DNA of 64,000 bases from Exiguobacterium oxidotolerans JCM 12280 (GCF_000702625.1 NZ_JNIS01000001.1:2732001-2796000); one strand, 5' to 3'; positions 1 through 9,084 are shown, numbered from the stretch's first letter. A program made the numbers and translations. The notes: generated from the sequence alone by a model not told the origin.

Positions 1-440
1 AATGTGATGACGAGTCCGAAAATCCCCATCGCTTGCCCGCGTTTCTCGATTGGGAAGCCGGTGATTAAGACGTTCATTAATAACGGCATCATGATAGCAG
101 AACCAGATGCTTGTAACATCCGTGCACCGAGTAAGACGGGGAAGAGCTCCGTTTGACCCGCGACGACAGTTCCAATCGTAAATAAGCTCATCGCCGTCAG
201 AAACAGCTGGCGGGTTGAGAACTTTTGGACGAGAAAGGCAGACGTCGGAATCATGATGCCGTTGACGAGCATATAACCTGTCGTCAGCCACTGGGCCGTA
301 CTGGTTTGAATATCGAGCGAAACCATAATGGAAGGTAAGGCGATATTTAATAGCGTCGAGTTGAGGACGGCAACGAACGCGCCTGCCATGAGGACAGCTA
401 AAATAAGATAAAGTCGAGATGATTGCTTGGTTGATTGCAT
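1..440 (-). CDS. MFS multidrug efflux transporter, DHA2 (EmrB/QacA) type, truncated by window edge
   Basis: This is the first ~146 residues of a proton-driven drug exporter; the rest lies beyond the left edge. It starts MQSTKQSSRLY and shows hydrophobic helices with the first-helix pattern LNSTLLNIALPSI and the helix-2 stretch WLTTGYMLVNGIMIP, both typical of the 14-helix DHA2 group. A later segment, ARMLQASGSAIMMPLL, matches the motif C region of drug/H+ antiporters. The reverse-strand start ATG ends at 440 and is preceded by AAAGGAGC. It is divergent from a TetR regulator 180 bp away, so it is the probable target of that regulator. Family assignment is secure; the substrate cannot be read from sequence. 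Confidence 0.85.
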   Translation of the reverse strand, partial: MQSTKQSSRLYLILAVLMAGAFVAVLNSTLLNIALPSIMVSLDIQTSTAQWLTTGYMLVNGIMIPTSAFLVQKFSTRQLFLTAMSLFTIGTVVAGQTELFPVLLGARMLQASGSAIMMPLLMNVLITGFPIEKRGQAMGIFGLVIT

Positions 441-619
441 TTCGTTATGCTCCTTTTATACTACGTGTCTAATTTGTTATACTTTGATTCTACAACTTAG
501 TTATCTTACCGCCTGGAACAAAACATTACAAATTATTTGCTTTATACAGTAAAATAAAAAAGATTGAGGTAAAATCGAATGTACTCAAAAAGATCTTTTA
601 CTAGAAGAGGAATTAGAAA

Positions 620-1528
620 ATGAACCCAAAAAAGAAACAACTCCTGGATGCTGCCTATCGTCTGTTCGTCGAAAAGGGATACCAGTCGACATCGATTCAA
701 GATATTCTCGATCATAGCAATGTCTCGAAAGGGACGTTCTATAACTACTTTTCATCGAAAAACGAATTGTTCATCGACGTCTTTAACGTCGTCTTTGAAA
801 AAATGCGTAATGTTCGAAAAGACATTTTGGTCGGACGCGACGTGTCGGATTATGAGACATTCATCCAACAAGGTAACTGTTACCTTGAACTGATGCAAAA
901 GTATAAGCTCTATACCTTGTTTGAAGAAGCTGTCGCTTCGAACGAAAAAGAACTGAAGGCGTTCATGGAAAAGAACCGATTACTTGAAATCGAATGGACC
1001 TATCACCGGATGCGTGATTTGTTTGGCGAGGAAAAAGCGCCATACTTGCTTGACTTCGCCGTCCTTTATACAGGGATGCTCCAATACGCGATGTACTTCT
1101 TCCGTCAGTCGGAAAAAAATACACAACCGGAGCGGGTCGTCCGTTACGTCTTTAATCGGTTGACACATTTCGTCGATGACGTCAGTCGAACGGAAGAACA
1201 ATTGATTCCACCACGCTTCCTCTCCGTTTGGCTCGATCGTCCGCAAGATGAGGTCGTCATCCGAAAAGAACTGTTCGTAAAAACAAATGAACACATGAAA
1301 CGGTTGATTGGCTTGTCGGCGATTTCAGACGCTTCAAGGGAAGCGCATAACGAAGTGCTTGATTTTGTCTATGAAGAACTGCTCGAACGAAAAAAACCAA
1401 AAATCCATCTCCTCCGTCGTGCCCTCGATACGCTCGACGAGGATCCAATCTTCTGTGGACAGGACATCATGGCGACGTATAAAGAAATGGTCGATGAAAT
1501 CGTGATGATCCGGACAAAATCACAATGA
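620..1528 (+). CDS. TetR/AcrR-family regulator with long C-terminal region
   Basis: A 302-residue regulator. Residues 1-60 form the TetR DNA-binding domain: a LLDAAYRLFVEKGYQSTSI helix start and the recognition region SNVSKGTFYNYFSSKNEL. The remainder is helical and would hold the ligand and dimer part. TetR proteins are normally 190-220 residues, so about 90 extra residues follow the expected end. It is divergent from the efflux pump at 1-440, the standard arrangement for a local repressor of an exporter. The start has GAAGAGGAA upstream. Function as the pump's repressor is inference; no clear palindromic operator was found in 441-619. Confidence 0.85.
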   Translation: MNPKKKQLLDAAYRLFVEKGYQSTSIQDILDHSNVSKGTFYNYFSSKNELFIDVFNVVFEKMRNVRKDILVGRDVSDYETFIQQGNCYLELMQKYKLYTLFEEAVASNEKELKAFMEKNRLLEIEWTYHRMRDLFGEEKAPYLLDFAVLYTGMLQYAMYFFRQSEKNTQPERVVRYVFNRLTHFVDDVSRTEEQLIPPRFLSVWLDRPQDEVVIRKELFVKTNEHMKRLIGLSAISDASREAHNEVLDFVYEELLERKKPKIHLLRRALDTLDEDPIFCGQDIMATYKEMVDEIVMIRTKSQ

Positions 1529-1531
1529 CTC

Positions 1532-1560
1532 TTGTTTGCGTCCCAAAAAGGTACTATGAT
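1532..1560 (+). promoter_or_regulatory. Sigma-A type promoter of the SulP gene
   Basis: TTGTTT (1532-1537) and TATGAT (1555-1560) are separated by 17 bp and lie 35 bp before the SulP start. Confidence 0.55.
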
Positions 1561-1594
1561 AGGAAATAGACAAAAAAAAGAAATGAGGAATTAG

Positions 1595-3040
1595 ATGTTT
1601 TCACAATGGAGAAAAGAGTGGCTGTTGCAACCTAAAACAGACATTCTGTCCGGAATTGTCGTCGCGTTGGCACTCGTTCCGGAAGCAATCGCCTTTTCTT
1701 TGATTGCAGGTGTTAACCCGATGGTCGGACTGTACGCTTCTGTCATCATCGCCATTATTATTTCAATTGCCGGTGGTCGACCAGGAATGATTTCTGCCGC
1801 GACAGGTGCGATGGCACTCGTCGTCGTTCAACTCGTTAAAGATCATGGTGTCGACTATTTACTCGCTGCCGGGATTCTCGCCGGGGTCATTCAAATCGTG
1901 CTCGGTTTCTTAGGCGTTGCGAAATTACTTCGCTTCATTCCGCGCTCCGTCATGGTTGGTTTCGTTAATGCGTTAGCGATTTTAATTTTTTCGGCACAAC
2001 TGCCGCAGTTCGAAGGACAAAACTGGATCATGTACGCAATGGTCGCAGCGTCGCTTGCCATCATCTTAATTTTCCCGCGCTTTACAAAAGTATTGCCGGC
2101 ACCACTCGTCGCAATCACGATCATGACGATTTTGACGGTCGTCTTTTCACTTGATACGCGTGTCATCGGGGATATGGGACAAATTTCTGCTTCACTACCA
2201 AGCTTTTTCTTACCGAACGTTCCGTTTTCACTCGAGACGTTACAAATCATTTTCCCGTATGCACTGTCACTTGCTTTCGTTGGTTTAATCGAGTCACTCT
2301 TGACGGCACGAATCGTTGATGAGATGACGGATACGACATCAAACAAGGCGACGGAATCACGTGGACAAGGAATCGCAAACATCGTTGCTGGATTCTTTGG
2401 CGGGATGCCGGGCTGCGCGATGATCGGTCAATCGGTCATCAATGTCACGTCAGGTGGTCGTGGTCGTCTATCGACCTTTACAGCAGGAGCATTTTTGATG
2501 CTGCTGATGGTCACGATGAATGACTTATTAATGACGATTCCGATGGGGGCACTCGTCGGCGTCATGTTCTTTGTATCGTATGCGACCTTTGACTGGGGTT
2601 CGTTCAAAATGTTGAAGAACTCACCGAAAAGTGACTCTGCTGTCATGCTCGCGACAGTCATCGTGACGGTCTTGACGGATGATTTATCGATGGGAGTACT
2701 CGTCGGCATCTTGCTTGCAGCGATTCTCTTCGCGTCGAAAATTTCGCGCATCAACATGACACGTCGTGTTGAAAACGATCAAGTCACGTATCAAATCAAT
2801 GGACCGATCTTCTTTGCCTCGACGACGACATTTACTGAACAGTTTGATATCGTAGCCGATGCACAAATGAAACAAGTCGTCATTGACTTTACGAACGCCC
2901 ATTTATTTGATGATTCCGCGACGGAAGCAATTGAAACGGTTGTCTTGAAATATCAGGCAGCAGGGACGAAAGTAGAACTCGTTGCATTAAATGAAGAATC
3001 ACAAGCATTAATCGATCGGTTAGCGCACCGGATTGCATAA
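1595..3040 (+). CDS. SulP-family anion transporter with C-terminal STAS domain
   Basis: A 481-residue membrane protein of the SLC26/SulP family, which carries sulfate, bicarbonate or other anions. The N-terminal signature of the family is visible near residues 20-50 (DILSGIVVALALVPEAIAFS, then GLYAS), and about 11-12 hydrophobic segments run to residue ~380. The last ~95 residues form a soluble STAS-like domain, with VVIDFTNAHLFDDSATEAI as the conserved strand-loop-helix. Length fits the short bacterial members. It has its own promoter and a terminator right after the stop, so it is a single-gene unit. The transported ion is not determinable here. Confidence 0.9.
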   Translation: MFSQWRKEWLLQPKTDILSGIVVALALVPEAIAFSLIAGVNPMVGLYASVIIAIIISIAGGRPGMISAATGAMALVVVQLVKDHGVDYLLAAGILAGVIQIVLGFLGVAKLLRFIPRSVMVGFVNALAILIFSAQLPQFEGQNWIMYAMVAASLAIILIFPRFTKVLPAPLVAITIMTILTVVFSLDTRVIGDMGQISASLPSFFLPNVPFSLETLQIIFPYALSLAFVGLIESLLTARIVDEMTDTTSNKATESRGQGIANIVAGFFGGMPGCAMIGQSVINVTSGGRGRLSTFTAGAFLMLLMVTMNDLLMTIPMGALVGVMFFVSYATFDWGSFKMLKNSPKSDSAVMLATVIVTVLTDDLSMGVLVGILLAAILFASKISRINMTRRVENDQVTYQINGPIFFASTTTFTEQFDIVADAQMKQVVIDFTNAHLFDDSATEAIETVVLKYQAAGTKVELVALNEESQALIDRLAHRIA

Positions 3041-3045
3041 TGAAG

Positions 3046-3078
3046 GACCGTCAGGATGAAAATCTTGACGGTTTTTTT
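3046..3078 (+). terminator. Intrinsic terminator of the SulP gene
   Basis: ACCGTCAGGAT pairs with ATCTTGACGGT (one G-U) around a short loop and is followed by seven T. Confidence 0.85.
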
Positions 3079-3106
3079 GTATACCTGACCGGGTGAACGG
3101 TATACT
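3077..3106 (+). promoter_or_regulatory. Probable promoter of the FAH-family gene
   Basis: TTGTAT (3077-3082) and TATACT (3101-3106) with 18 bp between them, 21 bp before the start codon. The -35 begins in the T tract of the preceding terminator. Confidence 0.5.
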
Positions 3107-3127
3107 AAGAAAAAAGGGGGAGTTTTC

Positions 3128-3955
3128 ATGAAATGGTTTCGATTTGAACAAGAAGGACGGGAACGGATTGGTGTGGAGTCGGACGGACATCGGTATGACG
3201 TGACGACACAAGCCTATACGGATTCATTGCTCGAAGTCATCACACGGGGGTTTGAGATGGATGTTGATTTAGACATCGCACCATTGATTACAGAAGATGT
3301 CCGCTTGCTTGCACCGTATGTTCCAATGCGTAACGTCATTTGCGTCGGTAAAAATTATGCCGATCATATTAAAGAAATGGATACGGCAGGGGCGGGGAAA
3401 TTCGTATTGTTCACGAAGGCACCGAGTGCGATTGTCGGGCCGTTTGATTCCATTGAACGCCATGCCGATTTAACGGATCAGCTGGACTATGAAGGCGAAC
3501 TCGCCATCATCATCGGGACGACGGGGCGTGACTTGACACCGGAAAATGCACTGGACCACGTTTTTGGTTACAGCATCGTCAATGATGTGACGGCACGTGA
3601 TCTTCAAAAAGAACACGTTCAGTTTTTCCGTGGGAAGTCGCTTGATGGCTTTTGTCCATTCGGTCCCGTCATCGTCACGAAGGATACGTTTGATCCGACT
3701 GACGTCCTGGTCGAGACGCGTGTCAACGGTCAAGTGCGTCAATCCGGTTCGACGAAGTTGATGATTCGTGACATCGTGACGATTTTGACGGAAGTCTCGC
3801 GCGGGATGACACTCGAAGCAGGAGATATCATCGCGACGGGTACACCTGCAGGCGTCGGTCATGGAATGAAGCCGCCTACGTACTTACAAACAGGCGATAT
3901 CGTCGATGTATCGATTGAGGGAATCGGTCACCTTCGGAATGAAGTGAAAGCATAA
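3128..3955 (+). CDS. Fumarylacetoacetate hydrolase family protein
   Basis: A 275-residue enzyme of the FAH superfamily, metal-dependent hydrolases, decarboxylases or isomerases acting on 2-oxo acid type substrates. The fold region from residue ~70 begins NVICVGKNYADHIKEM. The metal-binding acids are visible as DYEGELAIIIG (two Glu) and YSIVNDVTARDLQ (Asp), and the late motif GDIIATGTPAGVGHGM is intact. The N-terminal ~65 residues are the small lead domain seen in YcgM/YisK-type proteins. The start follows an AAAGGGGGAG ribosome site. It stands alone between terminators, so no pathway partner is indicated. Confidence 0.88.
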   Translation: MKWFRFEQEGRERIGVESDGHRYDVTTQAYTDSLLEVITRGFEMDVDLDIAPLITEDVRLLAPYVPMRNVICVGKNYADHIKEMDTAGAGKFVLFTKAPSAIVGPFDSIERHADLTDQLDYEGELAIIIGTTGRDLTPENALDHVFGYSIVNDVTARDLQKEHVQFFRGKSLDGFCPFGPVIVTKDTFDPTDVLVETRVNGQVRQSGSTKLMIRDIVTILTEVSRGMTLEAGDIIATGTPAGVGHGMKPPTYLQTGDIVDVSIEGIGHLRNEVKA

Positions 3956-4000
3956 CGAACAACCGGGCTAAAAATTGAGAAGGTGATTTACTCATCTTTG

Positions 4001-4030
4001 AAAACCGTTCACTCCTTGAACGGTTTTTTT
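4001..4030 (+). terminator. Intrinsic terminator after the FAH gene
   Basis: AAAACCGTTCA and TGAACGGTTTT form an 11-bp stem around CTCCT, followed by T residues. Its 3' arm also matches the TGAACG-N-TTTT repeat described for the fru upstream region. Confidence 0.85.
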
Positions 4031-4048
4031 GTATAAACCGTCATATTG

Positions 4049-4151
4049 TGACCGTTTTTGATGTATAATTAATATGAAATCGACATTATTGTCGAATAAA
4101 GTCATAAAATGAACGTTTTTTATAGAAATAAATAAAAAAATGAACGATTTT
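4049..4151 (+). promoter_or_regulatory. Phased TGAMCG-N-TTTT repeats upstream of fruR, candidate FruR operator
   Basis: TGACCGTTTTT at 4049, TGAACGTTTTT at 4110 and TGAACGATTTT at 4141 lie on the same strand at spacings of 61 and 31 bp, near whole helical turns. A further match, TGAACGGTTTT, lies at 4017 in the preceding terminator. TATAAT at 4064-4069 sits between the first and second copies. Repeated operators read by DeoR-family tetramers are known for sugar operons; that FruR binds these is inference. Confidence 0.5.
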
Positions 4152-4164
4152 GGTTGATTTTTAA

Positions 4165-4179
4165 ATGTAAACGCTTTAT
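4165..4179 (+). promoter_or_regulatory. Candidate cre (CcpA) site upstream of fruR
   Basis: ATGTAAACGCTTTAT matches the cre consensus WTGNAANCGNWNNCW at every fixed position except one (A in place of C). It lies 24 bp before the fruR start, where CcpA would block transcription of the fructose operon. Confidence 0.5.
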
Positions 4180-4202
4180 ATTAAAGATGCGGAGGGAAAC
4201 CA

Positions 4203-4949
4203 ATGTTAACGAAAAAACGCCATCAGCTGATTCTTGAGCTACTCGCTCGAGAAGAAGTCGTCAAAATGCAGACGATTGTCGAACGGACTGGAGCTAGTGA
4301 ATCGACCATCCGTCGCGATTTATCACAACTGGAAACTGCTGGTCACTTACGCCGTGTTCATGGGGGAGCGACGGCAAACCATCTGCAGATTGATGAGCCG
4401 AGTTATGTCGAGAAAACAGATCGTTTCGTCGATGAGAAAAATCAAATTGCCCGAGCGGCGGCTGATTTAATCGAAGACGGCATGTATGTCTATCTCGATG
4501 CTGGAACGACGACGCTTGCCATCGTTCCTTATCTCGAACAGAAGGCGATTACGGTCGTGACGAACAGTCTTCCTCTTGCGAATACGTTACTCTACCACCG
4601 TATCCCGACGTTCGTCGTCGGAGGGCAACTCAAGCATTCGACGCAAGCACTGGTCGGCTACAATGCACGTGAAGGAATGTTGATTTACCACTTTGATGTC
4701 GCATTTCTTGGGATGAACGGCGTTCATCCGACGCAAGGATTTACGACACCAGATCCGGAAGAGGCACTCGTAAAGAAGACAGCGATTGAGTTAGCGAAAA
4801 AATCGTATGTGTTGGTCGACGAAACCAAGTTGGATGAAATCAGTTTTAGTCGCGTTGCACCACTTCGTGCAGCGACGATCATCACGATGGCATCGAACGA
4901 ACAAACAGCGAAATACAGTCAATATACAGAGGTGGTGAACGCGAAATGA
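4203..4949 (+). CDS. fruR: DeoR-family repressor of the fructose operon
   Basis: A 248-residue DeoR-family regulator. Residues 1-56 form the winged helix domain: KKRHQLILELLAREE, then the recognition helix SESTIRRDLSQLE and GHLRRVHGGA, the family signature. The C-terminal part is the sugar-phosphate sensing domain, with DAGTTTLAIVPYL and the closing VDETKLDEISFSRVAPL. In this family the effector is usually fructose 1-phosphate or a related ester. It is the first gene of fruR-fruK-fruA and its stop overlaps the fruK start (ATGA), so it is co-transcribed and probably self-regulating. The GGAGGGAAACC ribosome site fixes the start. Confidence 0.92.
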   Translation: MLTKKRHQLILELLAREEVVKMQTIVERTGASESTIRRDLSQLETAGHLRRVHGGATANHLQIDEPSYVEKTDRFVDEKNQIARAAADLIEDGMYVYLDAGTTTLAIVPYLEQKAITVVTNSLPLANTLLYHRIPTFVVGGQLKHSTQALVGYNAREGMLIYHFDVAFLGMNGVHPTQGFTTPDPEEALVKKTAIELAKKSYVLVDETKLDEISFSRVAPLRAATIITMASNEQTAKYSQYTEVVNAK

Positions 4950-5866
4950 TTTATACACTGACACTCAACCCGTCGATTGATTATTATGTATCTCTACCGG
5001 TATTTGAGGCAGGACAAGTCAATCGTGTCGAACAAGCAGAAAAAGTAGCAGGTGGAAAAGGAATCAACGTCTCACTCGTCTTAAAAAATTATGACGTCGA
5101 GACAGAAGCGCTCGGTTTTTTAGGCGGAAGTACAGGACAGTTCATTCGAAGTGAACTTGAAAAACAAGGCGTACTGACAGCTTTCACACCGATTGCTGAC
5201 GAAACCCGGATTAACGTTAAAATTCGTGCCGATCAAGAATCGGAACTAAATGCAGCAGGTCCAGTTATTCAGGATGCAGAACTAGAGACGTTGCTCGCGA
5301 CATTCGAAACAATGCAGTCAGGGGACATCGTCGTCTTCGCCGGAAGTATCCCAAGCAGTCTTCCACATGATTTATACAAAAAAATTGCACTCTTATTAAA
5401 TGAACGCGGTGTTAAATTCGCCGTCGATACAACAAAAGAAGCGATGCTCGAAGTGCTACCACTCGGTCCATTCATGATTAAACCGAATCATCACGAACTC
5501 GGGGAAATCTTTGATGTCGATATCACATCAAAAGAAATGGCCGTCCCGTATGCCCAACAGCTTGTCGAACGAGGAGCGGAAAACGTCATTATTTCCTTTG
5601 CAGGTGACGGGGCATTGCTCGTCAACAAGCACGGGGCTTACACGGCGAATACGCCAAAAGGAAAACTCGTCAACTCGGTCGGAGCAGGGGATTCACTCGT
5701 CGCTGGGTTCGTTGCGAGTCATGCACTCGGACGTCCGCCGGAAGAAGCATTCCGGTACGCCGTGACGACTGGAAGTGCTTCCGCGTATTCATTCGGATTA
5801 TGTACAAAAGCAGACATCGAACGGTTATTGACCGATGTCGAAGTCGTTGAACTCATTCAATCATAA
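4946..5866 (+). CDS. fruK: 1-phosphofructokinase
   Basis: A 306-residue PfkB-family kinase converting fructose 1-phosphate, made by the adjacent PTS, to fructose 1,6-bisphosphate. The N-terminal signature MIYTLTLNPSIDYYV and the glycine motif VAGGKGINVS are those of FruK/LacC enzymes, and the C-terminal anion hole and catalytic base are seen in NSVGAGDSLVAGF near residue 250. Length is normal. It overlaps fruR by 4 bp and is followed after 19 bp by fruA, so translation is coupled within the operon. Confidence 0.95.
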   Translation: MIYTLTLNPSIDYYVSLPVFEAGQVNRVEQAEKVAGGKGINVSLVLKNYDVETEALGFLGGSTGQFIRSELEKQGVLTAFTPIADETRINVKIRADQESELNAAGPVIQDAELETLLATFETMQSGDIVVFAGSIPSSLPHDLYKKIALLLNERGVKFAVDTTKEAMLEVLPLGPFMIKPNHHELGEIFDVDITSKEMAVPYAQQLVERGAENVIISFAGDGALLVNKHGAYTANTPKGKLVNSVGAGDSLVAGFVASHALGRPPEEAFRYAVTTGSASAYSFGLCTKADIERLLTDVEVVELIQS

Positions 5867-5885
5867 TAAAGGAGTGTGACTACTC

Positions 5886-7820
5886 ATGAAAATTACAGAT
5901 CTGTTAACACGCGATACGATTAAACTGGATTTACGTTCTGATACAAAAGCAAGCGTCATCGATGAGCTTGTTGAAGTACTCGACCGTGCTGGTAAACTAA
6001 ACGACCGTGATGCTTACCGTGAGGCGATTTTAGCACGTGAAGCACAAAGTACGACAGGGCTTGGTGAAGGGATTGCGATTCCTCATGCGAAGACAGCTGC
6101 TGTTAAATCACCAGCAATCGCATTCGGTCGTTCGACAGGACTTGATTATGAAGCACTGGACGGACAACCAAGTCGCTTGTTCTTCATGATTGCAGCTGGA
6201 GAAAATGCGGACAACGCCCATCTTGAAACACTCTCGAAGCTTTCAGTCTACTTGATGGACAACAACTTCCGTGACACGATCCTCTCGGCTCGTTCGGAAG
6301 ATGAAGTCATCGCGGCCATTGAAGCGAAGGAACGGGAAGAAGAAGGTCCTGTTGATGTGACACCGGAAACGGTCGATCAAAACGCACCTTACATCCTTGC
6401 TGTAACCGCTTGTCCGACAGGAATCGCCCATACGTACATGGCAGCAGATGCCCTCCGTCAAAAAGCGGAAGAGATGGGTGTCCGGATTAAAGTGGAAACG
6501 AACGGTTCGACAGGTGTTAAAAACGGTCTGACGGATGCTGACATTCAAGAAGCGACAGCAATCATCGTCGCTGCAGATAAAGCAGTCGAAATGGACCGCT
6601 TCAATGGCAAGCACGTCGTTGAAGTACCAGTCGCACAAGGAATCCGTAAACCAAAGGAACTGATTGATCGCGCCGTCAAACAGGACGCTCCTGTCTATAA
6701 AGGCAGCGGGTCAGGAAACAGCGGTACACCAGCACGTGGTGGATTCTACAAACACTTGATGAGTGGGGTTTCAGCGATGTTACCGCTCGTCGTCGCAGGT
6801 GGACTCTTAATCGCAATCAGCTTCTTCTGGGGAATCAACTCGTCAAACCCGGATGACCCGACGTATAACCAATTTGCAGGTCAATTGATGTCGATTGGTC
6901 AAGCCGCATTCGGTCTTTTAATTCCTGTCCTTGCTGGATTCATCGCGATGTCAATCGCTGATAAACCAGGTCTCGCACCAGGTTTGATTGCCGGTTTCCT
7001 CGCAAGCCAAGGGAATGCAGGTTTCCTCGGTGGTCTGATTGCCGGTTTCCTTGCAGGTTACGTAGTTCTAGTTCTTGTTAAAGCTTTGAAAGGTCTTCCG
7101 AAAGCTCTTGAAGGAATTAAACCAGTCTTGCTTTATCCATTGTTCGGTTCATTCATTACCGGTATGATCATGTTGCTCGTCATCAACGAACCGGTTGCAG
7201 CGTTCATGACATGGTTGACAGATTCACTTAACGGACTTAGTGGCGGTAACGCCATCCTCCTCGGTATGCTCGTCGCAGCGATGATGGCAATCGATATGGG
7301 TGGTCCGATCAACAAAACAGCATACGTCTTCGGTACGGCAGCACTTACAGCAGGGAACACGGAAGTCATGGCTGCAGTCATGGCAGGCGGTATGGTACCA
7401 CCACTTCTCGTCGCGTTCTCATCAACATTGTTTGCACGTAAGAAATTTACACCGCAGGAACGTGAAGCAGGTATCGCTGCTTACGCAATGGGTGCATCAT
7501 TCGTCACGGAAGGTGCGATTCCATTCGCGGCAGCAGATCCACTTCGTGTCATCCCGTCAAGTGTCATCGGTTCAGCAATCGCTGGTGCACTGACAATCGT
7601 CTTCGGTGTCTTACTTCCAGCACCACACGGCGGCGTATTCGTCTTCCCGTTACTCGACGGGCCTTCAGGCACATTGATGGCAGCACTCAGCTACGCGGGT
7701 GCCATCTTAATCGGTGCACTTGTCGGAGCGGCAATTCTCTCACTTTGGAAGAAACCGCTCGTCGATCAAGAACTCGCGAAAAAAGAAATGACATCTGGAA
7801 CAGCTACAAAAGCATCGTAA
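5886..7820 (+). CDS. fruA: PTS fructose transporter, fused IIA-IIB-IIC
   Basis: A 644-residue permease that imports fructose and phosphorylates it at C1. Order of domains: IIA at ~1-148, with the phosphorylated histidine in GIAIPHAKT (His67); IIB at ~168-265, with the phosphocysteine in AVTACPTGIAHTYMA (Cys176); a Gly/Ser-rich linker near 277; and the membrane IIC part from ~285 to 635 with the conserved IDMGGPINKTAY and ASFVTEGAIPFA loops. Length and domain order match Bacillus FruA. It is the last gene of the fruRKA operon and is followed by a strong terminator. An AAGGAGTGTG ribosome site precedes it. Confidence 0.96.
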   Translation: MKITDLLTRDTIKLDLRSDTKASVIDELVEVLDRAGKLNDRDAYREAILAREAQSTTGLGEGIAIPHAKTAAVKSPAIAFGRSTGLDYEALDGQPSRLFFMIAAGENADNAHLETLSKLSVYLMDNNFRDTILSARSEDEVIAAIEAKEREEEGPVDVTPETVDQNAPYILAVTACPTGIAHTYMAADALRQKAEEMGVRIKVETNGSTGVKNGLTDADIQEATAIIVAADKAVEMDRFNGKHVVEVPVAQGIRKPKELIDRAVKQDAPVYKGSGSGNSGTPARGGFYKHLMSGVSAMLPLVVAGGLLIAISFFWGINSSNPDDPTYNQFAGQLMSIGQAAFGLLIPVLAGFIAMSIADKPGLAPGLIAGFLASQGNAGFLGGLIAGFLAGYVVLVLVKALKGLPKALEGIKPVLLYPLFGSFITGMIMLLVINEPVAAFMTWLTDSLNGLSGGNAILLGMLVAAMMAIDMGGPINKTAYVFGTAALTAGNTEVMAAVMAGGMVPPLLVAFSSTLFARKKFTPQEREAGIAAYAMGASFVTEGAIPFAAADPLRVIPSSVIGSAIAGALTIVFGVLLPAPHGGVFVFPLLDGPSGTLMAALSYAGAILIGALVGAAILSLWKKPLVDQELAKKEMTSGTATKAS

Positions 7821-7828
7821 TCAAAACG

Positions 7829-7864
7829 AAATCACCCTCAGTTCGCTGGGGGTGATTTTTTTTG
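7829..7864 (+). terminator. Terminator of the fru operon
   Basis: AATCACCCTCAG pairs with CTGGGGGTGATT (one G-U pair) around a TTCG tetraloop, followed by a run of T. Confidence 0.9.
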
Positions 7865-7929
7865 TTGCGTTTTCATGCTATTAAAGGAAGAATAGAGGGC
7901 ATACTTACATTATGAAGGAGGGATCAACT

Positions 7930-9075
7930 ATGGGAGGTCAATCCTTACAAATTGGACCACGTACCATCAAAACAGGACTAGCCGTTATTTTGGCATTAGT
8001 TATTAGCAATCTCTTTAACTTAAGCCCGATTTTACCTGGGATTTCGGCAGCAACGACATTGTTGCCTTCTGTTTATCAAAGATGGAAACAATTTTTAGAA
8101 GAGGCGGAGGCCAACTTGATCGGTGCCTTTTTAACGTTACTCGCCTTATGGATTCTCGGAGCGAATCCTGCGAACCCACTTGCGATCGGCATTGTCATCA
8201 TGGCAGCGATTTCCATCCTGCTGGCGTTCGGATTCGGTCGGACGATTCCTCACGTCGTCTTGATGATCATCGTTATCTTGGAGAGTGTCGAAGGGGCGAC
8301 AGAACCGCTTTGGCAAATCGTTTTGATACGGTATTTACTCGTGATGCTCGGGATTGCGTGTGCCCTCGGTGTCAATGCATTGATTTTCCCGCCACGGTAC
8401 GGGAACGTTTATTATCAAAAAGCCTCAAAACTATTTGAGAAGCTGCTCGTCGTCACGCGGGCGATCGCTTTTGAAGGGAAGGTCGCTCCGTATCGCCCGG
8501 CAATCGACAAAATGAGTAAATCCCTACGCGAGACCCAACAATTATTTAACTTGCACCGGGAGGAAGTACGAGGGACACGCCAAAAACATGTCCCGTTGCT
8601 TCGTAACATCATCATCTTACAACACATGCAGTCGTGCTTGGAACGGAGTGTCGCGACGGCGGAACGTTTCCGGGAGCGGGAACAGGCCCTGTCGAACATC
8701 GCCGATGACTTACGCAGTGAATTGTTCTACCACGTCATGCATATCGCCCAGCGGCAGGAGAAAGTCCTGTTGACGTATGATTTATTGTTGACGGAAGAAC
8801 CGCTCGCGATGGAAGACTTAGTGAAAGAAAATATCGCCTTCGTTAAACACTCTTTTCTCGATCGTGATGAGCTCGAAGAGGAAGAAATCATGGAAATTTT
8901 ACCGATCGTCGTCGCGATGAATGAATGGATTCAAGAACTTGAAGCTTTTGAAAAACGGCTTCATGGCGCGTTAAAACGGCATGCGACGTCATTATCGATT
9001 GAACAGAAATCAGTCCGGGACAAAACATTTAATCGGTTTAAACGTAAAAAAGCGATTGACGAAAGCCAAAAGTAA
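7930..9075 (+). CDS. Aromatic acid exporter-like membrane protein (ArAE_1/DUF939 type)
   Basis: A 381-residue protein. Residues ~10-150 contain four to five membrane segments, beginning GPRTIKTGLAVILALVIS, and the rest is a soluble helical domain rich in charged residues. This layout and the opening motif fit the YgaE/YqjA group related to aromatic acid exporters; activity is not proven for most members. The start was placed at ATG 7930: the in-frame ATG at 7912 overlaps the ribosome site AAGGAGGG (7915-7922), which is correctly spaced for 7930. The promoter of the downstream T-box begins inside its last codons. Confidence 0.75.
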   Translation: MGGQSLQIGPRTIKTGLAVILALVISNLFNLSPILPGISAATTLLPSVYQRWKQFLEEAEANLIGAFLTLLALWILGANPANPLAIGIVIMAAISILLAFGFGRTIPHVVLMIIVILESVEGATEPLWQIVLIRYLLVMLGIACALGVNALIFPPRYGNVYYQKASKLFEKLLVVTRAIAFEGKVAPYRPAIDKMSKSLRETQQLFNLHREEVRGTRQKHVPLLRNIIILQHMQSCLERSVATAERFREREQALSNIADDLRSELFYHVMHIAQRQEKVLLTYDLLLTEEPLAMEDLVKENIAFVKHSFLDRDELEEEEIMEILPIVVAMNEWIQELEAFEKRLHGALKRHATSLSIEQKSVRDKTFNRFKRKKAIDESQK

Positions 9076-9084
9076 GCGTATAGT
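9056..9084 (+). promoter_or_regulatory. Promoter of the T-box leader and phenylalanine hydroxylase
   Basis: TTGACG (9056-9061) and TATAGT (9079-9084) are exactly 17 bp apart. The -35 lies inside the end of the upstream coding sequence. Transcription would start near 9091, ahead of the T-box stem I. Confidence 0.7.
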
